The notes under the pieces: generated by a model
What the model was told of the DNA's origin: nothing
What the model saw: only the letters and a program-made list of their open reading frames with translations
Database searches by the model: none
Shown: one piece after another, positions 1 through 6,814 of the stretch
How positions within the stretch are numbered: the first letter of the stretch is position 1
Layout: every line of letters begins with the position of its first letter
Assembly (NCBI RefSeq): GCF_014643915.1
Contig: NZ_BMKE01000001.1
Location: forward strand, 124,001-188,000
Length of the DNA: 64,000 nucleotides
Direction of reading: 5' to 3'
Source of the DNA: Oceanisphaera marina
GTDB lineage: Bacteria > Pseudomonadota > Gammaproteobacteria > Enterobacterales > Aeromonadaceae
Translations under genes and position numbers: made by a program

Positions 1-143
1 TGACCAAGGCGCCTGCCGCCGAGCACATATTGCTGGAAGCCGCCGTTGATGAAGCCGCGCGCTGCACCGATATTTTATTTAACGAAGGCATCAACAAGGC
101 AATGAATCGCCTGCATGCCTTTAATGCCGACTCCACCAAGTAA
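1..143 (+). CDS. pth: Peptidyl-tRNA hydrolase, C-terminal fragment
   Basis: The frame entering from the left edge runs to TAA at 141-143 and encodes about 46 residues containing [15 protein letters not shown] and [10 protein letters not shown], which match the C-terminal helix of bacterial Pth. Pth releases peptides from prematurely dissociated peptidyl-tRNA in the cytoplasm. The catalytic part lies outside the window. Position directly upstream of ychF is the usual enterobacterial pth-ychF order, and the 33-base gap suggests co-transcription. Confidence 0.9.
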   Translation, partial: TKAPAAEHILLEAAVDEAARCTDILFNEGINKAMNRLHAFNADSTK

Positions 144-176
144 CTACTTTCAGTCATCACTTTCAGGACACATATC

Positions 177-1268
177 ATGGGTTTTAAATGCGGTATCGTG
201 GGTCTGCCTAACGTAGGCAAATCCACTCTGTTCAACGCACTCACCAAAGCTGGCATAGAAGCCGCCAACTTTCCATTTTGCACCATAGAGCCCAATACCG
301 GCGTGGTACCTGTGCCAGACAAGCGTCTGGATGCCCTGGCAGAAATCGTCAATCCACAGCGTATTTTGACCACCTCAATGGAATTTGTCGATATTGCCGG
401 CCTGGTTGCCGGTGCTTCCAAAGGCGAAGGTCTGGGCAACAAGTTTTTGGCCAACATTCGTGAAACCGATGCCATTGGTCATGTAGTTCGTTGTTTCGAG
501 AACGATAACATCATTCATGTTTCGGGCCGCGTATCACCTAAAGACGATATCGACGTGATCAACATAGAGCTGTCTCTGGCGGATCTGGATACCTGTGAGC
601 GCGCGATTCACCGTAACGCCAAAAAGGCCAAAGGCGGCGACAAAGATGCCAAGTTTGAAGTCAGCGTGCTGGAAAAACTGTTGCCGGCACTGGAAGAAGC
701 CAAGGTACTGCGCAGCGTTGAGCTGACCAAAGAAGAAAAGGCGGCCATCGACTACCTGAACTTCCTGACCATCAAGCCCACCATGTACATTGCCAACGTT
801 AACGACGACGGCTTTGAAAACAACCCTTACCTGGATCAGGTGATGGAAATTGCCGCCGCCGAAAACGCCATAGTGGTACCTGTATGTGCGGCGATGGAGT
901 CGGAAATTGCCGAGCTGGATGCAGAAGAAGCGGCCGAGTTCATGGCTGATCTGGGTATTGAAGAGCCAGGATTGAACCGGGTGATCCGCGCCGGTTACGA
1001 ACTGCTTAACCTGCAAACCTATTTCACGGCCGGTGTAAAAGAAGTACGTGCCTGGACTATTCCTGTGGGTGCCACTGCGCCACAGGCGGCGGGCAAGATC
1101 CACACCGACTTCGAAAAAGGCTTTATTCGTGCGCAAACCATCGCCTATGACGACTTTATTACCTTTAAAGGTGAACAAGGCGCCAAGGAAGCCGGCAAGC
1201 AGCGCGCCGAAGGTAAAGACTATGTCGTGAAAGATGGCGATGTATTGAACTTCCTGTTCAACGTTTAA
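177..1268 (+). CDS. ychF: Redox-regulated ATPase YchF (Obg-family, OLA1)
   Basis: The 363-residue protein is the same length as E. coli YchF. The P-loop GLPNVGKST is at the N-terminus, followed by the DIAGLV switch motif. The base-recognition motif reads NVND rather than NKxD, which explains the preference of this family for ATP over GTP. A helical insertion follows, and a C-terminal TGS-like domain (around residues 278-361) ends in DVLNFLFNV. YchF binds ribosomes and is linked to translation and oxidative-stress responses. It lies just behind pth and is followed by a clear terminator, so pth-ychF ends here. Confidence 0.97.
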   Translation: MGFKCGIVGLPNVGKSTLFNALTKAGIEAANFPFCTIEPNTGVVPVPDKRLDALAEIVNPQRILTTSMEFVDIAGLVAGASKGEGLGNKFLANIRETDAIGHVVRCFENDNIIHVSGRVSPKDDIDVINIELSLADLDTCERAIHRNAKKAKGGDKDAKFEVSVLEKLLPALEEAKVLRSVELTKEEKAAIDYLNFLTIKPTMYIANVNDDGFENNPYLDQVMEIAAAENAIVVPVCAAMESEIAELDAEEAAEFMADLGIEEPGLNRVIRAGYELLNLQTYFTAGVKEVRAWTIPVGATAPQAAGKIHTDFEKGFIRAQTIAYDDFITFKGEQGAKEAGKQRAEGKDYVVKDGDVLNFLFNV

Positions 1269-1307
1269 CAGCGATCGCATCTGGCCTGAGTGTCGGGCCA
1301 GCAACGA

Positions 1308-1340
1308 AACACCGGGTCTGCTGCAGGCTCGGTGTTTTTA
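1308..1340 (+). terminator. Rho-independent terminator after ychF
   Basis: AACACCG (1308-1314) pairs with CGGTGTT (1330-1336), and a short T-run follows. It closes the pth-ychF transcript. Confidence 0.8.
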
Positions 1341-1382
1341 TGTGTGTCTCATCCCGCTCTGAATTAAATTGTAGGGTAACGG

Positions 1383-1411
1383 TGTTAATTTTGGCCGCTT
1401 TTACGTATAAT
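1383..1411 (+). promoter_or_regulatory. Probable sigma-70 promoter of ndk
   Basis: A perfect -10 TATAAT lies at 1406-1411. The -35 is weak, TGTTAA at 1383-1388, with 17-bp spacing. It is the only good -10 between the ychF terminator and ndk and leaves a leader of about 45 bases. Confidence 0.6.
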
Positions 1412-1461
1412 CGCGCGGTTTTCACCCCTGATCTTATTGATTGATATATTAAGGAATCAAC

Positions 1462-1893
1462 ATGGCTATCGAACGTACTTTTTCCATCATCAAGCCTGAT
1501 GCCGTAGCAAAGAACCTGATTGGTGCCATCTACAATCGTTTTGAAACTGCAGGCCTGAAAGTTGTAGCCGCTAAAATGGTACATTTGGATCAAGCCAAGG
1601 CTGAAGGCTTCTACGCCGAGCACAGCGAGCGTCCTTTCTTTAAAGCGCTGGTTGATTTCATGACTTCTGGTCCTGTTATGGTCCAAGTTCTGGAAGGCGA
1701 AAACGCCGTTCTGCGTCACCGCGAAATCATGGGTGCAACCAACCCAGCTGACGCCCTGGCCGGTACTCTGCGCGCCGACTACGCCGACAGCATCGACGAA
1801 AATGCCGTACACGGTTCCGACGCTGCCGCTTCTGCTGCTCGCGAAATCGCGTATTTCTTCAGCGACGAAGAAGTGTGCCCACGTACCCGCTAA
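1462..1893 (+). CDS. ndk: Nucleoside diphosphate kinase
   Basis: The 143-residue protein has the standard bacterial length. It begins [14 protein letters not shown], which contains the nucleotide-binding lysine, and carries the active-site histidine in NAVHGSDA near residue 117, the phospho-relay residue. It transfers gamma-phosphate from ATP to other NDPs and balances NTP and dNTP pools in the cytoplasm. An AAGGA ribosome-binding site precedes ATG. It is monocistronic: own promoter upstream, strong terminator downstream. Confidence 0.98.
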   Translation: MAIERTFSIIKPDAVAKNLIGAIYNRFETAGLKVVAAKMVHLDQAKAEGFYAEHSERPFFKALVDFMTSGPVMVQVLEGENAVLRHREIMGATNPADALAGTLRADYADSIDENAVHGSDAAASAAREIAYFFSDEEVCPRTR

Positions 1894-1924
1894 GGGATAA
1901 CGTTTAAACACTGTTGTTGTTGAT

Positions 1925-1949
1925 AAAAAGGAGCTTCGGCTCCTTTTTT
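1925..1949 (+). terminator. Rho-independent terminator after ndk
   Basis: AAAAGGAGC, a TTCG tetraloop and GCTCCTTTTTT form a textbook intrinsic terminator about 30 bases past the ndk stop codon. Confidence 0.93.
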
Positions 1950-2450
1950 ATTGGGTGAAATTTAATAACTTACACCAATTACAGTAATACCAATTTGAAT
2001 AAAGGTGGGATCATTTTTAAACCCGAGCTCAGAGGCAACACCGTCGCCTCCCACGACACGCAATAAGCCCATCCATAGGGGCTCGGAAAATGACGTCCCT
2101 GTCATTTCACGGTCGTGGGAATCGATCTCTGTTGCCACTTCTCGAGCATAGAGTTGTCTGTAGACGGCGCTAACAGCCAGCGCCGGTGCATCAAGGAGAA
2201 CAAAGGGATCTGCTCAGCCGACCATCCGCACCACGGATGGTGCGGCTGAGCCCCCAAGGATGGGTACACGGCGAGTCGGCGGAGCGGACCCTTTGTTCTA
2301 CTTTTGTAAAGCAACCAAATAGATCCAATTTTGTATAAGCACTTTGGGTATGTAAAGAGAGAAGCTGCTTTTAGGCCGTGTTCTTGTTTTTGTGCGAATA
2401 AATTCGCCCCTACAAAAGACAACATCTCATTGAAAAACAGGGATCGCACA
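1950..2450. other. 500-bp non-coding stretch with structured repeats
   Basis: No credible gene is seen. The open frames here lack ribosome-binding sites and are translations of the structured repeat at 2198-2298. The stretch also holds the small inverted repeat GCGAATAAATTCGC (2394-2407) followed by CCTACA; a related motif occurs again at 18265-18288. No promoter is assigned. Confidence 0.6.
2198..2298. repeat. Nested inverted-repeat element (REP/MITE-like)
   Basis: Outer arms GAACAAAGGG (2198-2207) and CCCTTTGTTC (2289-2298) are perfect complements. Inside, CTCAGCCG-ACCATCCG (2213-2228) pairs with CGGATGGT-G-CGGCTGAG (2234-2250), a 16-bp stem with one bulge and a 5-base loop. The inner part CCCAAGGATGGGT is of a kind often seen between genes in gammaproteobacteria. 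It encodes no transposase and is most likely a non-autonomous or REP-type element. Confidence 0.7.
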
Positions 2451-2454
2451 AAGC

Positions 2455-2482
2455 AAAAAGCCAACCATCAGATCGGCTTTTT
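2455..2482 (-). terminator. Third terminator of the tRNA operon
   Basis: Read on the minus strand, AAAAAGCC and GGCTTTTT form a hairpin with a 12-base loop and terminal T-run. It is the last of three terminators after the tRNA array and may be a back-up. Confidence 0.7.
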
Positions 2483-2500
2483 AAATCGCTGGGTCGAGAT

Positions 2501-2527
2501 CAAAAAAACCAGCCTTTCGGCTGGTTT
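2501..2527 (-). terminator. Second terminator of the tRNA operon (duplicated copy)
   Basis: On the minus strand, AAACCAGCC, a GAAA tetraloop and GGCTGGTTTTTTT form an intrinsic terminator. It repeats the terminator at 2578-2606 and follows a tRNA 3' fragment in the same way, so a unit of tRNA end plus terminator was duplicated. Confidence 0.88.
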
Positions 2528-2534
2528 CCTGAAC

Positions 2535-2580
2535 ATGGCTGGGTACCAGGATTCGAACCTGGGCACTGAGGCCGAGATCA
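2535..2580 (-). pseudogene. Truncated tRNA-Gln 3' fragment
   Basis: The minus strand keeps the T-arm, the acceptor 3' side and the CCA end of tRNA-Gln, with one G lost in the acceptor. Past the variable region it passes into sequence like that of the degenerate tRNA copies (GGCCTCAGTGCCC), and the 5' half is missing. The next terminator follows directly. It is a relic of the tandem duplication and cannot fold as a tRNA. Confidence 0.8.
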
Positions 2581-2606
2581 AAAAAAACCAGCCTTTCGGC
2601 TGGTTT
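2578..2606 (-). terminator. First terminator of the tRNA operon
   Basis: AACCAGCC, a GAAA loop, GGCTGGTT and a long T-run on the minus strand lie nine bases beyond the CCA end of the last intact tRNA-Gln. Confidence 0.92.
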
Positions 2607-2614
2607 CCTGAATA

Positions 2615-2689
2615 TGGCTGGGGTACCAGGATTCGAACCTGGGAATGGCGAGATCAAAACCCGCTGCCTTACCGCTTGGCGATACCCCA
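2615..2689 (-). tRNA. glnU: tRNA-Gln(UUG), copy A
   Basis: This 75-nt cloverleaf starts TGGGGTATCG and ends in encoded CCA. The acceptor TGGGGTA pairs with TACCCCA, the anticodon loop is TTTTGAT with anticodon TTG, and the T-loop is TTCGAAT. It is the promoter-distal intact gene of the operon and is followed by a terminator. Confidence 0.97.
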
Positions 2690-2720
2690 ATTTTTTACTT
2701 CAAAAGTGGTTACTTTTATA

Positions 2721-2805
2721 TGGTGCGGGAGGCGAGACTTGAACTCGCACACCTTGCGGCGCTAGAACCTAAATCTAGTGCGTCTACCAATTTCGCCACT
2801 CCCGC
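2721..2805 (-). tRNA. leuW: tRNA-Leu(UAG), copy A
   Basis: This 85-nt class II tRNA has acceptor GCGGGAG, anticodon loop TTTAGGT (anticodon TAG), a long variable arm (CGCCGCAAGGTGTG region) and encoded CCA. It corresponds to E. coli leuW and reads CUN codons. Confidence 0.97.
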
Positions 2806-2811
2806 TGAAAG

Positions 2812-2888
2812 TGGTGGCTATGGCGGGATTCGAACCTGCGACCCCATCATTATGAGTGATGTGCTCTAACCAACTGAGCTACATAGCC
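2812..2888 (-). tRNA. metT: tRNA-Met(CAU), elongator, copy A
   Basis: This 77-nt tRNA has acceptor GGCTATG, anticodon CAT in loop CTCATAA, and encoded CCA. The Watson-Crick first acceptor pair and resemblance to E. coli metT/metU identify the elongator rather than the initiator. Confidence 0.96.
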
Positions 2889-2987
2889 ACAATTGTAAAC
2901 CAGACTGCTTAGCTCAGGTCTACACTGCAATTGTCTTGCTTTAAACTTTCATTTCAAGCACCAAGAGGCTGCTCAAAATACTTAATA

Positions 2988-3062
2988 TGGCTGGGGTACC
3001 AGGATTCGAACCTGGGAATGGCGAGATCAAAACCCGCTGCCTTACCGCTTGGCGATACCCCA
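2988..3062 (-). tRNA. glnU: tRNA-Gln(UUG), copy B
   Basis: The 75-nt sequence is identical to copy A, with anticodon TTG and encoded CCA. It closes the second Met-Leu-Gln block in transcription order. Confidence 0.97.
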
Positions 3063-3093
3063 ATTTTTTTCTTCAAAAGTGGTTACTTTTATA

Positions 3094-3178
3094 TGGTGCG
3101 GGAGGCGAGACTTGAACTCGCACACCTTGCGGCGCTAGAACCTAAATCTAGTGCGTCTACCAATTTCGCCACTCCCGC
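3094..3178 (-). tRNA. leuW: tRNA-Leu(UAG), copy B
   Basis: The 85 nt are identical to copy A; anticodon TAG in loop TTTAGGT, encoded CCA. Confidence 0.97.
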
Positions 3179-3184
3179 TGAAAG

Positions 3185-3261
3185 TGGTGGCTATGGCGGG
3201 ATTCGAACCTGCGACCCCATCATTATGAGTGATGTGCTCTAACCAACTGAGCTACATAGCC
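3185..3261 (-). tRNA. metT: tRNA-Met(CAU), elongator, copy B
   Basis: The 77 nt are identical to copy A; anticodon CAT, encoded CCA. Confidence 0.96.
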
Positions 3262-3360
3262 ACAATTGTAAACCAGACTGCTTAGCTCAGGTCTACACTG
3301 CAATTGTCTTGCTTTAAACTTTCATTTCAAGCACCAAGAGGCTGCTCAAAATACTTAATA

Positions 3361-3435
3361 TGGCTGGGGTACCAGGATTCGAACCTGGGAATGGCGAGAT
3401 CAAAACCCGCTGCCTTACCGCTTGGCGATACCCCA
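3361..3435 (-). tRNA. glnW: tRNA-Gln(UUG), copy C
   Basis: The 75 nt are identical to the other Gln copies. Upstream on the minus strand lies a degenerate tRNA-Gln instead of a tRNA-Leu, so this copy marks the join between the 373-bp and 572-bp repeat units. Confidence 0.97.
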
Positions 3436-3494
3436 ATTTTTATGGCTGATATTTATAGCATATAGCCAGATTTTTACAAGTTACTTCTTTAATA

Positions 3495-3562
3495 TGGCTG
3501 GAGTGCTATGACTCGAACCGGGGCACTAAGGCCGATATCAAAACCCGCTGTGTAAGCCGATT
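3495..3562 (-). pseudogene. Degenerate tRNA-Gln, copy 1
   Basis: The minus strand keeps CGGGTTTTGAT (anticodon loop with TTG), a T-arm with GGTTCGAGTC and a CCA end. The acceptor 3' strand CACTCCA has no partner because the 5' acceptor and most of the D-arm are replaced by AT-rich sequence. The anticodon stem and T-stem also carry mismatches. It sits where a tRNA-Gln would be in the ancestral Gln-Gln pair. Confidence 0.8.
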
Positions 3563-3571
3563 TCTCTAATA

Positions 3572-3646
3572 TGGCTGGGGTACCAGGATTCGAACCTGGG
3601 AATGGCGAGATCAAAACCCGCTGCCTTACCGCTTGGCGATACCCCA
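3572..3646 (-). tRNA. glnW: tRNA-Gln(UUG), copy D
   Basis: The 75-nt sequence is identical to the other intact copies; anticodon TTG, encoded CCA. Confidence 0.97.
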
Positions 3647-3665
3647 ATTTTTCTTAACTTCAATA

Positions 3666-3750
3666 TGGTGCGGGAGGCGAGACTTGAACTCGCACACCTT
3701 GCGGCGCTAGAACCTAAATCTAGTGCGTCTACCAATTTCGCCACTCCCGC
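3666..3750 (-). tRNA. leuW: tRNA-Leu(UAG), copy C
   Basis: The 85 nt are identical to copy A. The spacer to tRNA-Gln is shorter here (19 bp) than in the 373-bp units (31 bp). Confidence 0.97.
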
Positions 3751-3756
3751 TGAAAG

Positions 3757-3833
3757 TGGTGGCTATGGCGGGATTCGAACCTGCGACCCCATCATTATGA
3801 GTGATGTGCTCTAACCAACTGAGCTACATAGCC
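3757..3833 (-). tRNA. metU: tRNA-Met(CAU), elongator, copy C
   Basis: 77 nt, identical to copy A; anticodon CAT, encoded CCA. Confidence 0.96.
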
Positions 3834-3932
3834 ACAATTGTAAACCAGACTGCTTAGCTCAGGTCTACACTGCAATTGTCTTGCTTTAAACTTTCATTTC
3901 AAGCACCAAGAGGCTGCTCAAAATACTTAATA

Positions 3933-4007
3933 TGGCTGGGGTACCAGGATTCGAACCTGGGAATGGCGAGATCAAAACCCGCTGCCTTACCGCTTGGCGA
4001 TACCCCA
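3933..4007 (-). tRNA. glnV: tRNA-Gln(UUG), copy E
   Basis: 75 nt, identical to the others. The anticodon is TTG in every copy, so there is no CUG-reading Gln gene in this array, unlike E. coli glnV/glnX. Confidence 0.96.
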
Positions 4008-4066
4008 ATTTTTATGGCTGATATTTATAGCATATAGCCAGATTTTTACAAGTTACTTCTTTAATA

Positions 4067-4134
4067 TGGCTGGAGTGCTATGACTCGAACCGGGGCACTA
4101 AGGCCGATATCAAAACCCGCTGTGTAAGCCGATT
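4067..4134 (-). pseudogene. Degenerate tRNA-Gln, copy 2
   Basis: The sequence matches degenerate copy 1 exactly, 572 bp away. The relic therefore predates the duplication and has been copied with it. Confidence 0.8.
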
Positions 4135-4143
4135 TCTCTAATA

Positions 4144-4218
4144 TGGCTGGGGTACCAGGATTCGAACCTGGGAATGGCGAGATCAAAACCCGCTGCCTTA
4201 CCGCTTGGCGATACCCCA
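4144..4218 (-). tRNA. glnV: tRNA-Gln(UUG), copy F
   Basis: 75 nt, identical to the others; the promoter-proximal Gln gene. Confidence 0.97.
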
Positions 4219-4237
4219 ATTTTTCTTAACTTCAATA

Positions 4238-4322
4238 TGGTGCGGGAGGCGAGACTTGAACTCGCACACCTTGCGGCGCTAGAACCTAAATCTAGTGCGT
4301 CTACCAATTTCGCCACTCCCGC
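4238..4322 (-). tRNA. leuW: tRNA-Leu(UAG), copy D
   Basis: 85 nt, identical to copy A; second gene of the operon transcript. Confidence 0.97.
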
Positions 4323-4327
4323 AGAAA

Positions 4328-4404
4328 TGGTGGCTATGGCGGGATTCGAACCTGCGACCCCATCATTATGAGTGATGTGCTCTAACCAACTGAGCTACAT
4401 AGCC
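4328..4404 (-). tRNA. metT: tRNA-Met(CAU), elongator, copy D
   Basis: 77 nt, identical to copy A. It is the first gene of the operon, about 87 bases downstream of the -10 element. The order Met-Leu-Gln-Gln recalls E. coli metT-leuW-glnU-glnW. Confidence 0.96.
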
Positions 4405-4491
4405 ACTGCGTCGATACCACCTGACATAACAAGAAAAATCCTGTTATCAGCACACCTTTGGTAGCCGGTGCTGCGTTACCGAACGGGGCGC

Positions 4492-4520
4492 ATTATGCGC
4501 ACCAGGCCAAAAATCGTCAA
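4492..4520 (-). promoter_or_regulatory. Promoter of the tRNA operon
   Basis: On the minus strand a near-consensus -35 TTGACG (4515-4520) is separated by exactly 17 bp from a -10 CATAAT (4492-4497). A GC-rich discriminator GCGCCCCG follows, as in stringently controlled stable-RNA promoters. It is the only promoter I can see for the 14 tRNA genes. Confidence 0.88.
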
Positions 4521-4812
4521 CCGTTTTTTATGTGAAAACCAACTGAGTTTGACTGTTTGGCCACAAAGTAGTCGCTTAGACGGTAGAATAGACAAAACAC
4601 TGCTGGAAGCTACAGACTCTTTAGTTCAAAACACGATCTTTGTAGCTCTGCACTTTAACTGCAGGAGCTGCAGGTTCTGCGTTAGCAGGGTGTTTTTAAT
4701 GGAGCCCCGCTGAGACGGGAGTGCCAGCTAAAGCGGCACCCTACAAAGACGTCGACTCAGCAGGCTTGTTCGCTTCACTCTTTACGCCCTACTCTTAACC
4801 TCTTTTAAGCGC
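4521..4812. other. Gap between tRNA promoter and pepB
   Basis: No gene is seen. The one open frame across it (4468-4713) starts inside the tRNA promoter and resembles nothing. A-rich tracts upstream of the tRNA -35 could be an UP element or Fis-binding region. No clear terminator for the incoming pepB transcript was found. Confidence 0.5.
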
Positions 4813-6108
4813 TTAACGACACATCTGAGCCAAGATGGCAGCTATGGTACGTATGCCATGCCCCTTGCCGCCGGCAGCCCACAAGTCGTTGGCGGCTTTC
4901 TGGTACGCACCTGCCAGATCGAGGTGCACCCACTGGCTGCCGTTGTCTGGTACAAAGCGAGACAGAAAGGCGGCCGCCGTAGAAGCACCGGCCATGCCTT
5001 CGCCGCCGTGCACGTTGGCCATATCGGCAAACGATGACGTCAGCTGTCCCACATGAAAAGGCTCCAATGGTAATTGCCAGGCTTTTTCATATTCCGCACT
5101 GGCAGCAGCCACTGTGGCCTGTGCCAGCTCGTTGTTCATGCTGAGCACCGCATTGTAGTCTCGGCCCAGTGCCATTTTGGCAGCACCGGTCAGGGTGGCG
5201 GCGTCCAGAATAAAGGGCGCGCCGGTGGCACTGGCTGCCAGGAGGCCATCGGCCAGCACCAGCCGACCTTCGGCATCGGTATTGAGGATCTCGACGGTAA
5301 TACCGTTCTTGTAGGTCAGAATGTCCCCCAGCTTGTAGGCGTGACCGGAAACCAGATTTTCTGCACAGCACAGGAACAGTTTGACGCGCTGCGCAAGGCC
5401 ACGTTGAATGGCCAGTGCCAGCGCTCCGGTAACGGTGGCAGCACCGCCCATGTCCGATTTCATGACCGACATGCCGTCGGAAGACTTCATGCTGTAGCCA
5501 CCCGAGTCAAAGGTAATGCCCTTGCCGACCAGGCAGGCAGCAACCGGTGCATCGGCCTCGCCACCCGGGTTGAAGTCCAGCTCAAGCATGATGGGACTAC
5601 GCTCACTGCCCCGCCCCACTTCATACAGGCCCACATAGCCCATGTCTTTTAGCTGCTCGCCGCTGTAGGTACGATAGGTCACACTATCGGGTGCCAACGC
5701 CTGGATAAACTTGCCGGCTTCGGCGGCCAGTGATGCCGGGTAAATATCTTCCGGGGTGCCATTGATCATTTCACGCACCCAGCGAGCCGCCCGGTTACGC
5801 GCCTCCAGTTCGCTCAGTTCGTCGGCGGGCATCTCGCCCCACTCCAGCTGCTGACCGCCACGGGCATTGTAAAAGCCCTGGGCAAAGGCCCAGCGGCTTT
5901 CCAGCTGCCAACCGTCGCCACTCAGACGCACCTGCTTGATACCCATGGCATCGAGCTTGCGGCCGGCCTGCTGTGCCTTGCGTTCCTGTTCACTGCCATT
6001 GGGTACATGCACCCGCGCTTCATGTTCATTAAAGCTCAGCAGCGCTTTCTCGCCCCACTGGGCGGATGCTGCTTCCGTGCAGAGCACGATATTCATTATT
6101 GCCGACAT
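4813..6108 (-). CDS. pepB: Peptidase B, leucyl aminopeptidase family M17
   Basis: The 431-residue protein aligns along its length with E. coli PepB. The metal and active-site motifs are LVGKGITFDSGGYSMK, MKSDMGGAATV and NTDAEGRLVLADGL. It removes N-terminal residues from peptides in the cytoplasm using two metal ions. ATG at 6108 is chosen over the ATG three bases upstream: it matches the E. coli start (MxxxM) and sits at better spacing from AAGGA. It follows iscX, as in enterobacteria, but a hairpin terminator between them should reduce read-through. Confidence 0.96.
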   Translation of the reverse strand: MSAIMNIVLCTEAASAQWGEKALLSFNEHEARVHVPNGSEQERKAQQAGRKLDAMGIKQVRLSGDGWQLESRWAFAQGFYNARGGQQLEWGEMPADELSELEARNRAARWVREMINGTPEDIYPASLAAEAGKFIQALAPDSVTYRTYSGEQLKDMGYVGLYEVGRGSERSPIMLELDFNPGGEADAPVAACLVGKGITFDSGGYSMKSSDGMSVMKSDMGGAATVTGALALAIQRGLAQRVKLFLCCAENLVSGHAYKLGDILTYKNGITVEILNTDAEGRLVLADGLLAASATGAPFILDAATLTGAAKMALGRDYNAVLSMNNELAQATVAAASAEYEKAWQLPLEPFHVGQLTSSFADMANVHGGEGMAGASTAAAFLSRFVPDNGSQWVHLDLAGAYQKAANDLWAAGGKGHGIRTIAAILAQMCR

Positions 6109-6145
6109 CATGATTCCTTTTAGTTAACTGAAAAGCTGAAAAACT

Positions 6146-6172
6146 GAAAAAGCCACAGCGGTAACTGTGGCT
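6146..6172 (-). terminator. Terminator between iscX and pepB
   Basis: Minus-strand AGCCACAG pairs perfectly with CTGTGGCT over a 6-base loop, followed by TTTTTC. It marks the end of the isc operon or an attenuator before pepB. Confidence 0.82.
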
Positions 6173-6260
6173 CAAAAACAGCGATAAGCTTTTAGCTGTA
6201 AGCTATAAGTAACACAATCGCAGGAGCAAGCTCTGCGCATGCTTATAGATTGCGAAAAAC

Positions 6261-6461
6261 TTATTCGTATTCATCCATCCAGACCATGATAATGGCTTCC
6301 AGAATGCGCTCGTTGGACGCATCAGGGTCATCATCAAAGTCTTCCAGCGCACAAATCCACTGGTGCAAATCGGTAAAACGCACCGTTTTAGGATCCGTGT
6401 CAGGATAGGCTTCCAGCAAATCCAGTGCAATATCCTGACTGTCCGTCCACTTAAGACTCAT
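6261..6461 (-). CDS. iscX: Fe-S cluster assembly adaptor IscX
   Basis: The 66 residues are the same length as E. coli IscX and share [20 protein letters not shown] and EDFDDDP. It is a small acidic protein that binds IscS at the frataxin-binding surface, binds iron weakly, and tunes cluster-assembly rate. It is the last gene of the isc operon, 12 bp behind fdx. Confidence 0.97.
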   Translation of the reverse strand: MSLKWTDSQDIALDLLEAYPDTDPKTVRFTDLHQWICALEDFDDDPDASNERILEAIIMVWMDEYE

Positions 6462-6473
6462 ACGCTCTCCTGT

Positions 6474-6812
6474 TTAATGACTTTCCGATACCATGTTCAC
6501 GGTATATTTAGGAATTTCGACCACCAGATCTTCGTCATTCATTCTGGCCTGACAACCAAGGCGCGACTCGGGCTCCAGACCCCATGCCTTGTCCAGCATG
6601 TCATCTTCCAGCTCGCAGCTTTCTTCCAGCGAGTCGAAGCCTTCACGCACTACCACATGACAGGTAGTACAGGCACAGGATTTTTCACAGGCATGCTCAA
6701 TGTCGATGCCATTGCGCAAGGCGACATCCAATACGGTTTCACCCAGTTTGGCTTCTAGCTGCGCTCCTTCAGGACACAGCTCGGGATGAGGCAAAAAAAC
6801 AATCTTCGGCAT
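6474..6812 (-). CDS. fdx: ISC-type [2Fe-2S] ferredoxin
   Basis: The 112-residue protein has the cluster ligands CEKSCACTTC (C-x5-C-x2-C) and a later Cys in RLGCQ. It supplies electrons to IscS/IscU cluster assembly and to cluster reductive coupling. The stop codon of hscA lies two bases before its ATG, so the two are probably translationally coupled. Confidence 0.97.
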   Translation of the reverse strand: MPKIVFLPHPELCPEGAQLEAKLGETVLDVALRNGIDIEHACEKSCACTTCHVVVREGFDSLEESCELEDDMLDKAWGLEPESRLGCQARMNDEDLVVEIPKYTVNMVSESH

Positions 6813-6814
6813 CG

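Larger units (their letters stand above)
2615..3360 (-). repeat. 373-bp tandem duplication of the Met-Leu-Gln tRNA block
   Basis: The segments 2615-2987 and 2988-3360 each carry tRNA-Gln, tRNA-Leu, tRNA-Met and the same 99-bp spacer. I could see only one substitution between them, in the spacer after tRNA-Gln (about 2697 versus 3070). The near identity implies recent duplication or continuing gene conversion. Confidence 0.9.
3361..4322 (-). repeat. 572-bp tandem duplication containing two tRNA-Gln, a Gln relic and tRNA-Leu
   Basis: Sequence 3361-3750 reappears at 3933-4322 with a fixed offset of 572 bp and no difference that I could see. Each unit carries an intact tRNA-Gln, a degenerate tRNA-Gln, another intact tRNA-Gln and tRNA-Leu. 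The tRNA-Met genes continue the order, but the flank diverges after the promoter-proximal copy. Confidence 0.9.

Noticed and set aside
2102-2464. Minus-strand open frame of 120 codons
   Set aside because: It runs through the inverted-repeat element and the spacer up to the tRNA terminators, has no ribosome-binding site, and codes for a sequence typical of translated repeats.
2931-4371. Several short open frames with nearly the same protein sequence ([15 protein letters not shown]...)
   Set aside because: They are antisense or sense readings of tRNA-Gln, -Leu and -Met genes, a well-known annotation artefact.
2615-4404. Regular repeats suggesting a CRISPR array
   Set aside because: The repeated units are tRNA genes with cloverleaf folds and CCA ends; spacing is not that of a CRISPR and no cas genes are seen.
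4468-4713. Plus-strand open frame of 81 codons between tRNA promoter and pepB
   Set aside because: It starts within the tRNA promoter, has no recognisable relative and no convincing ribosome-binding site.
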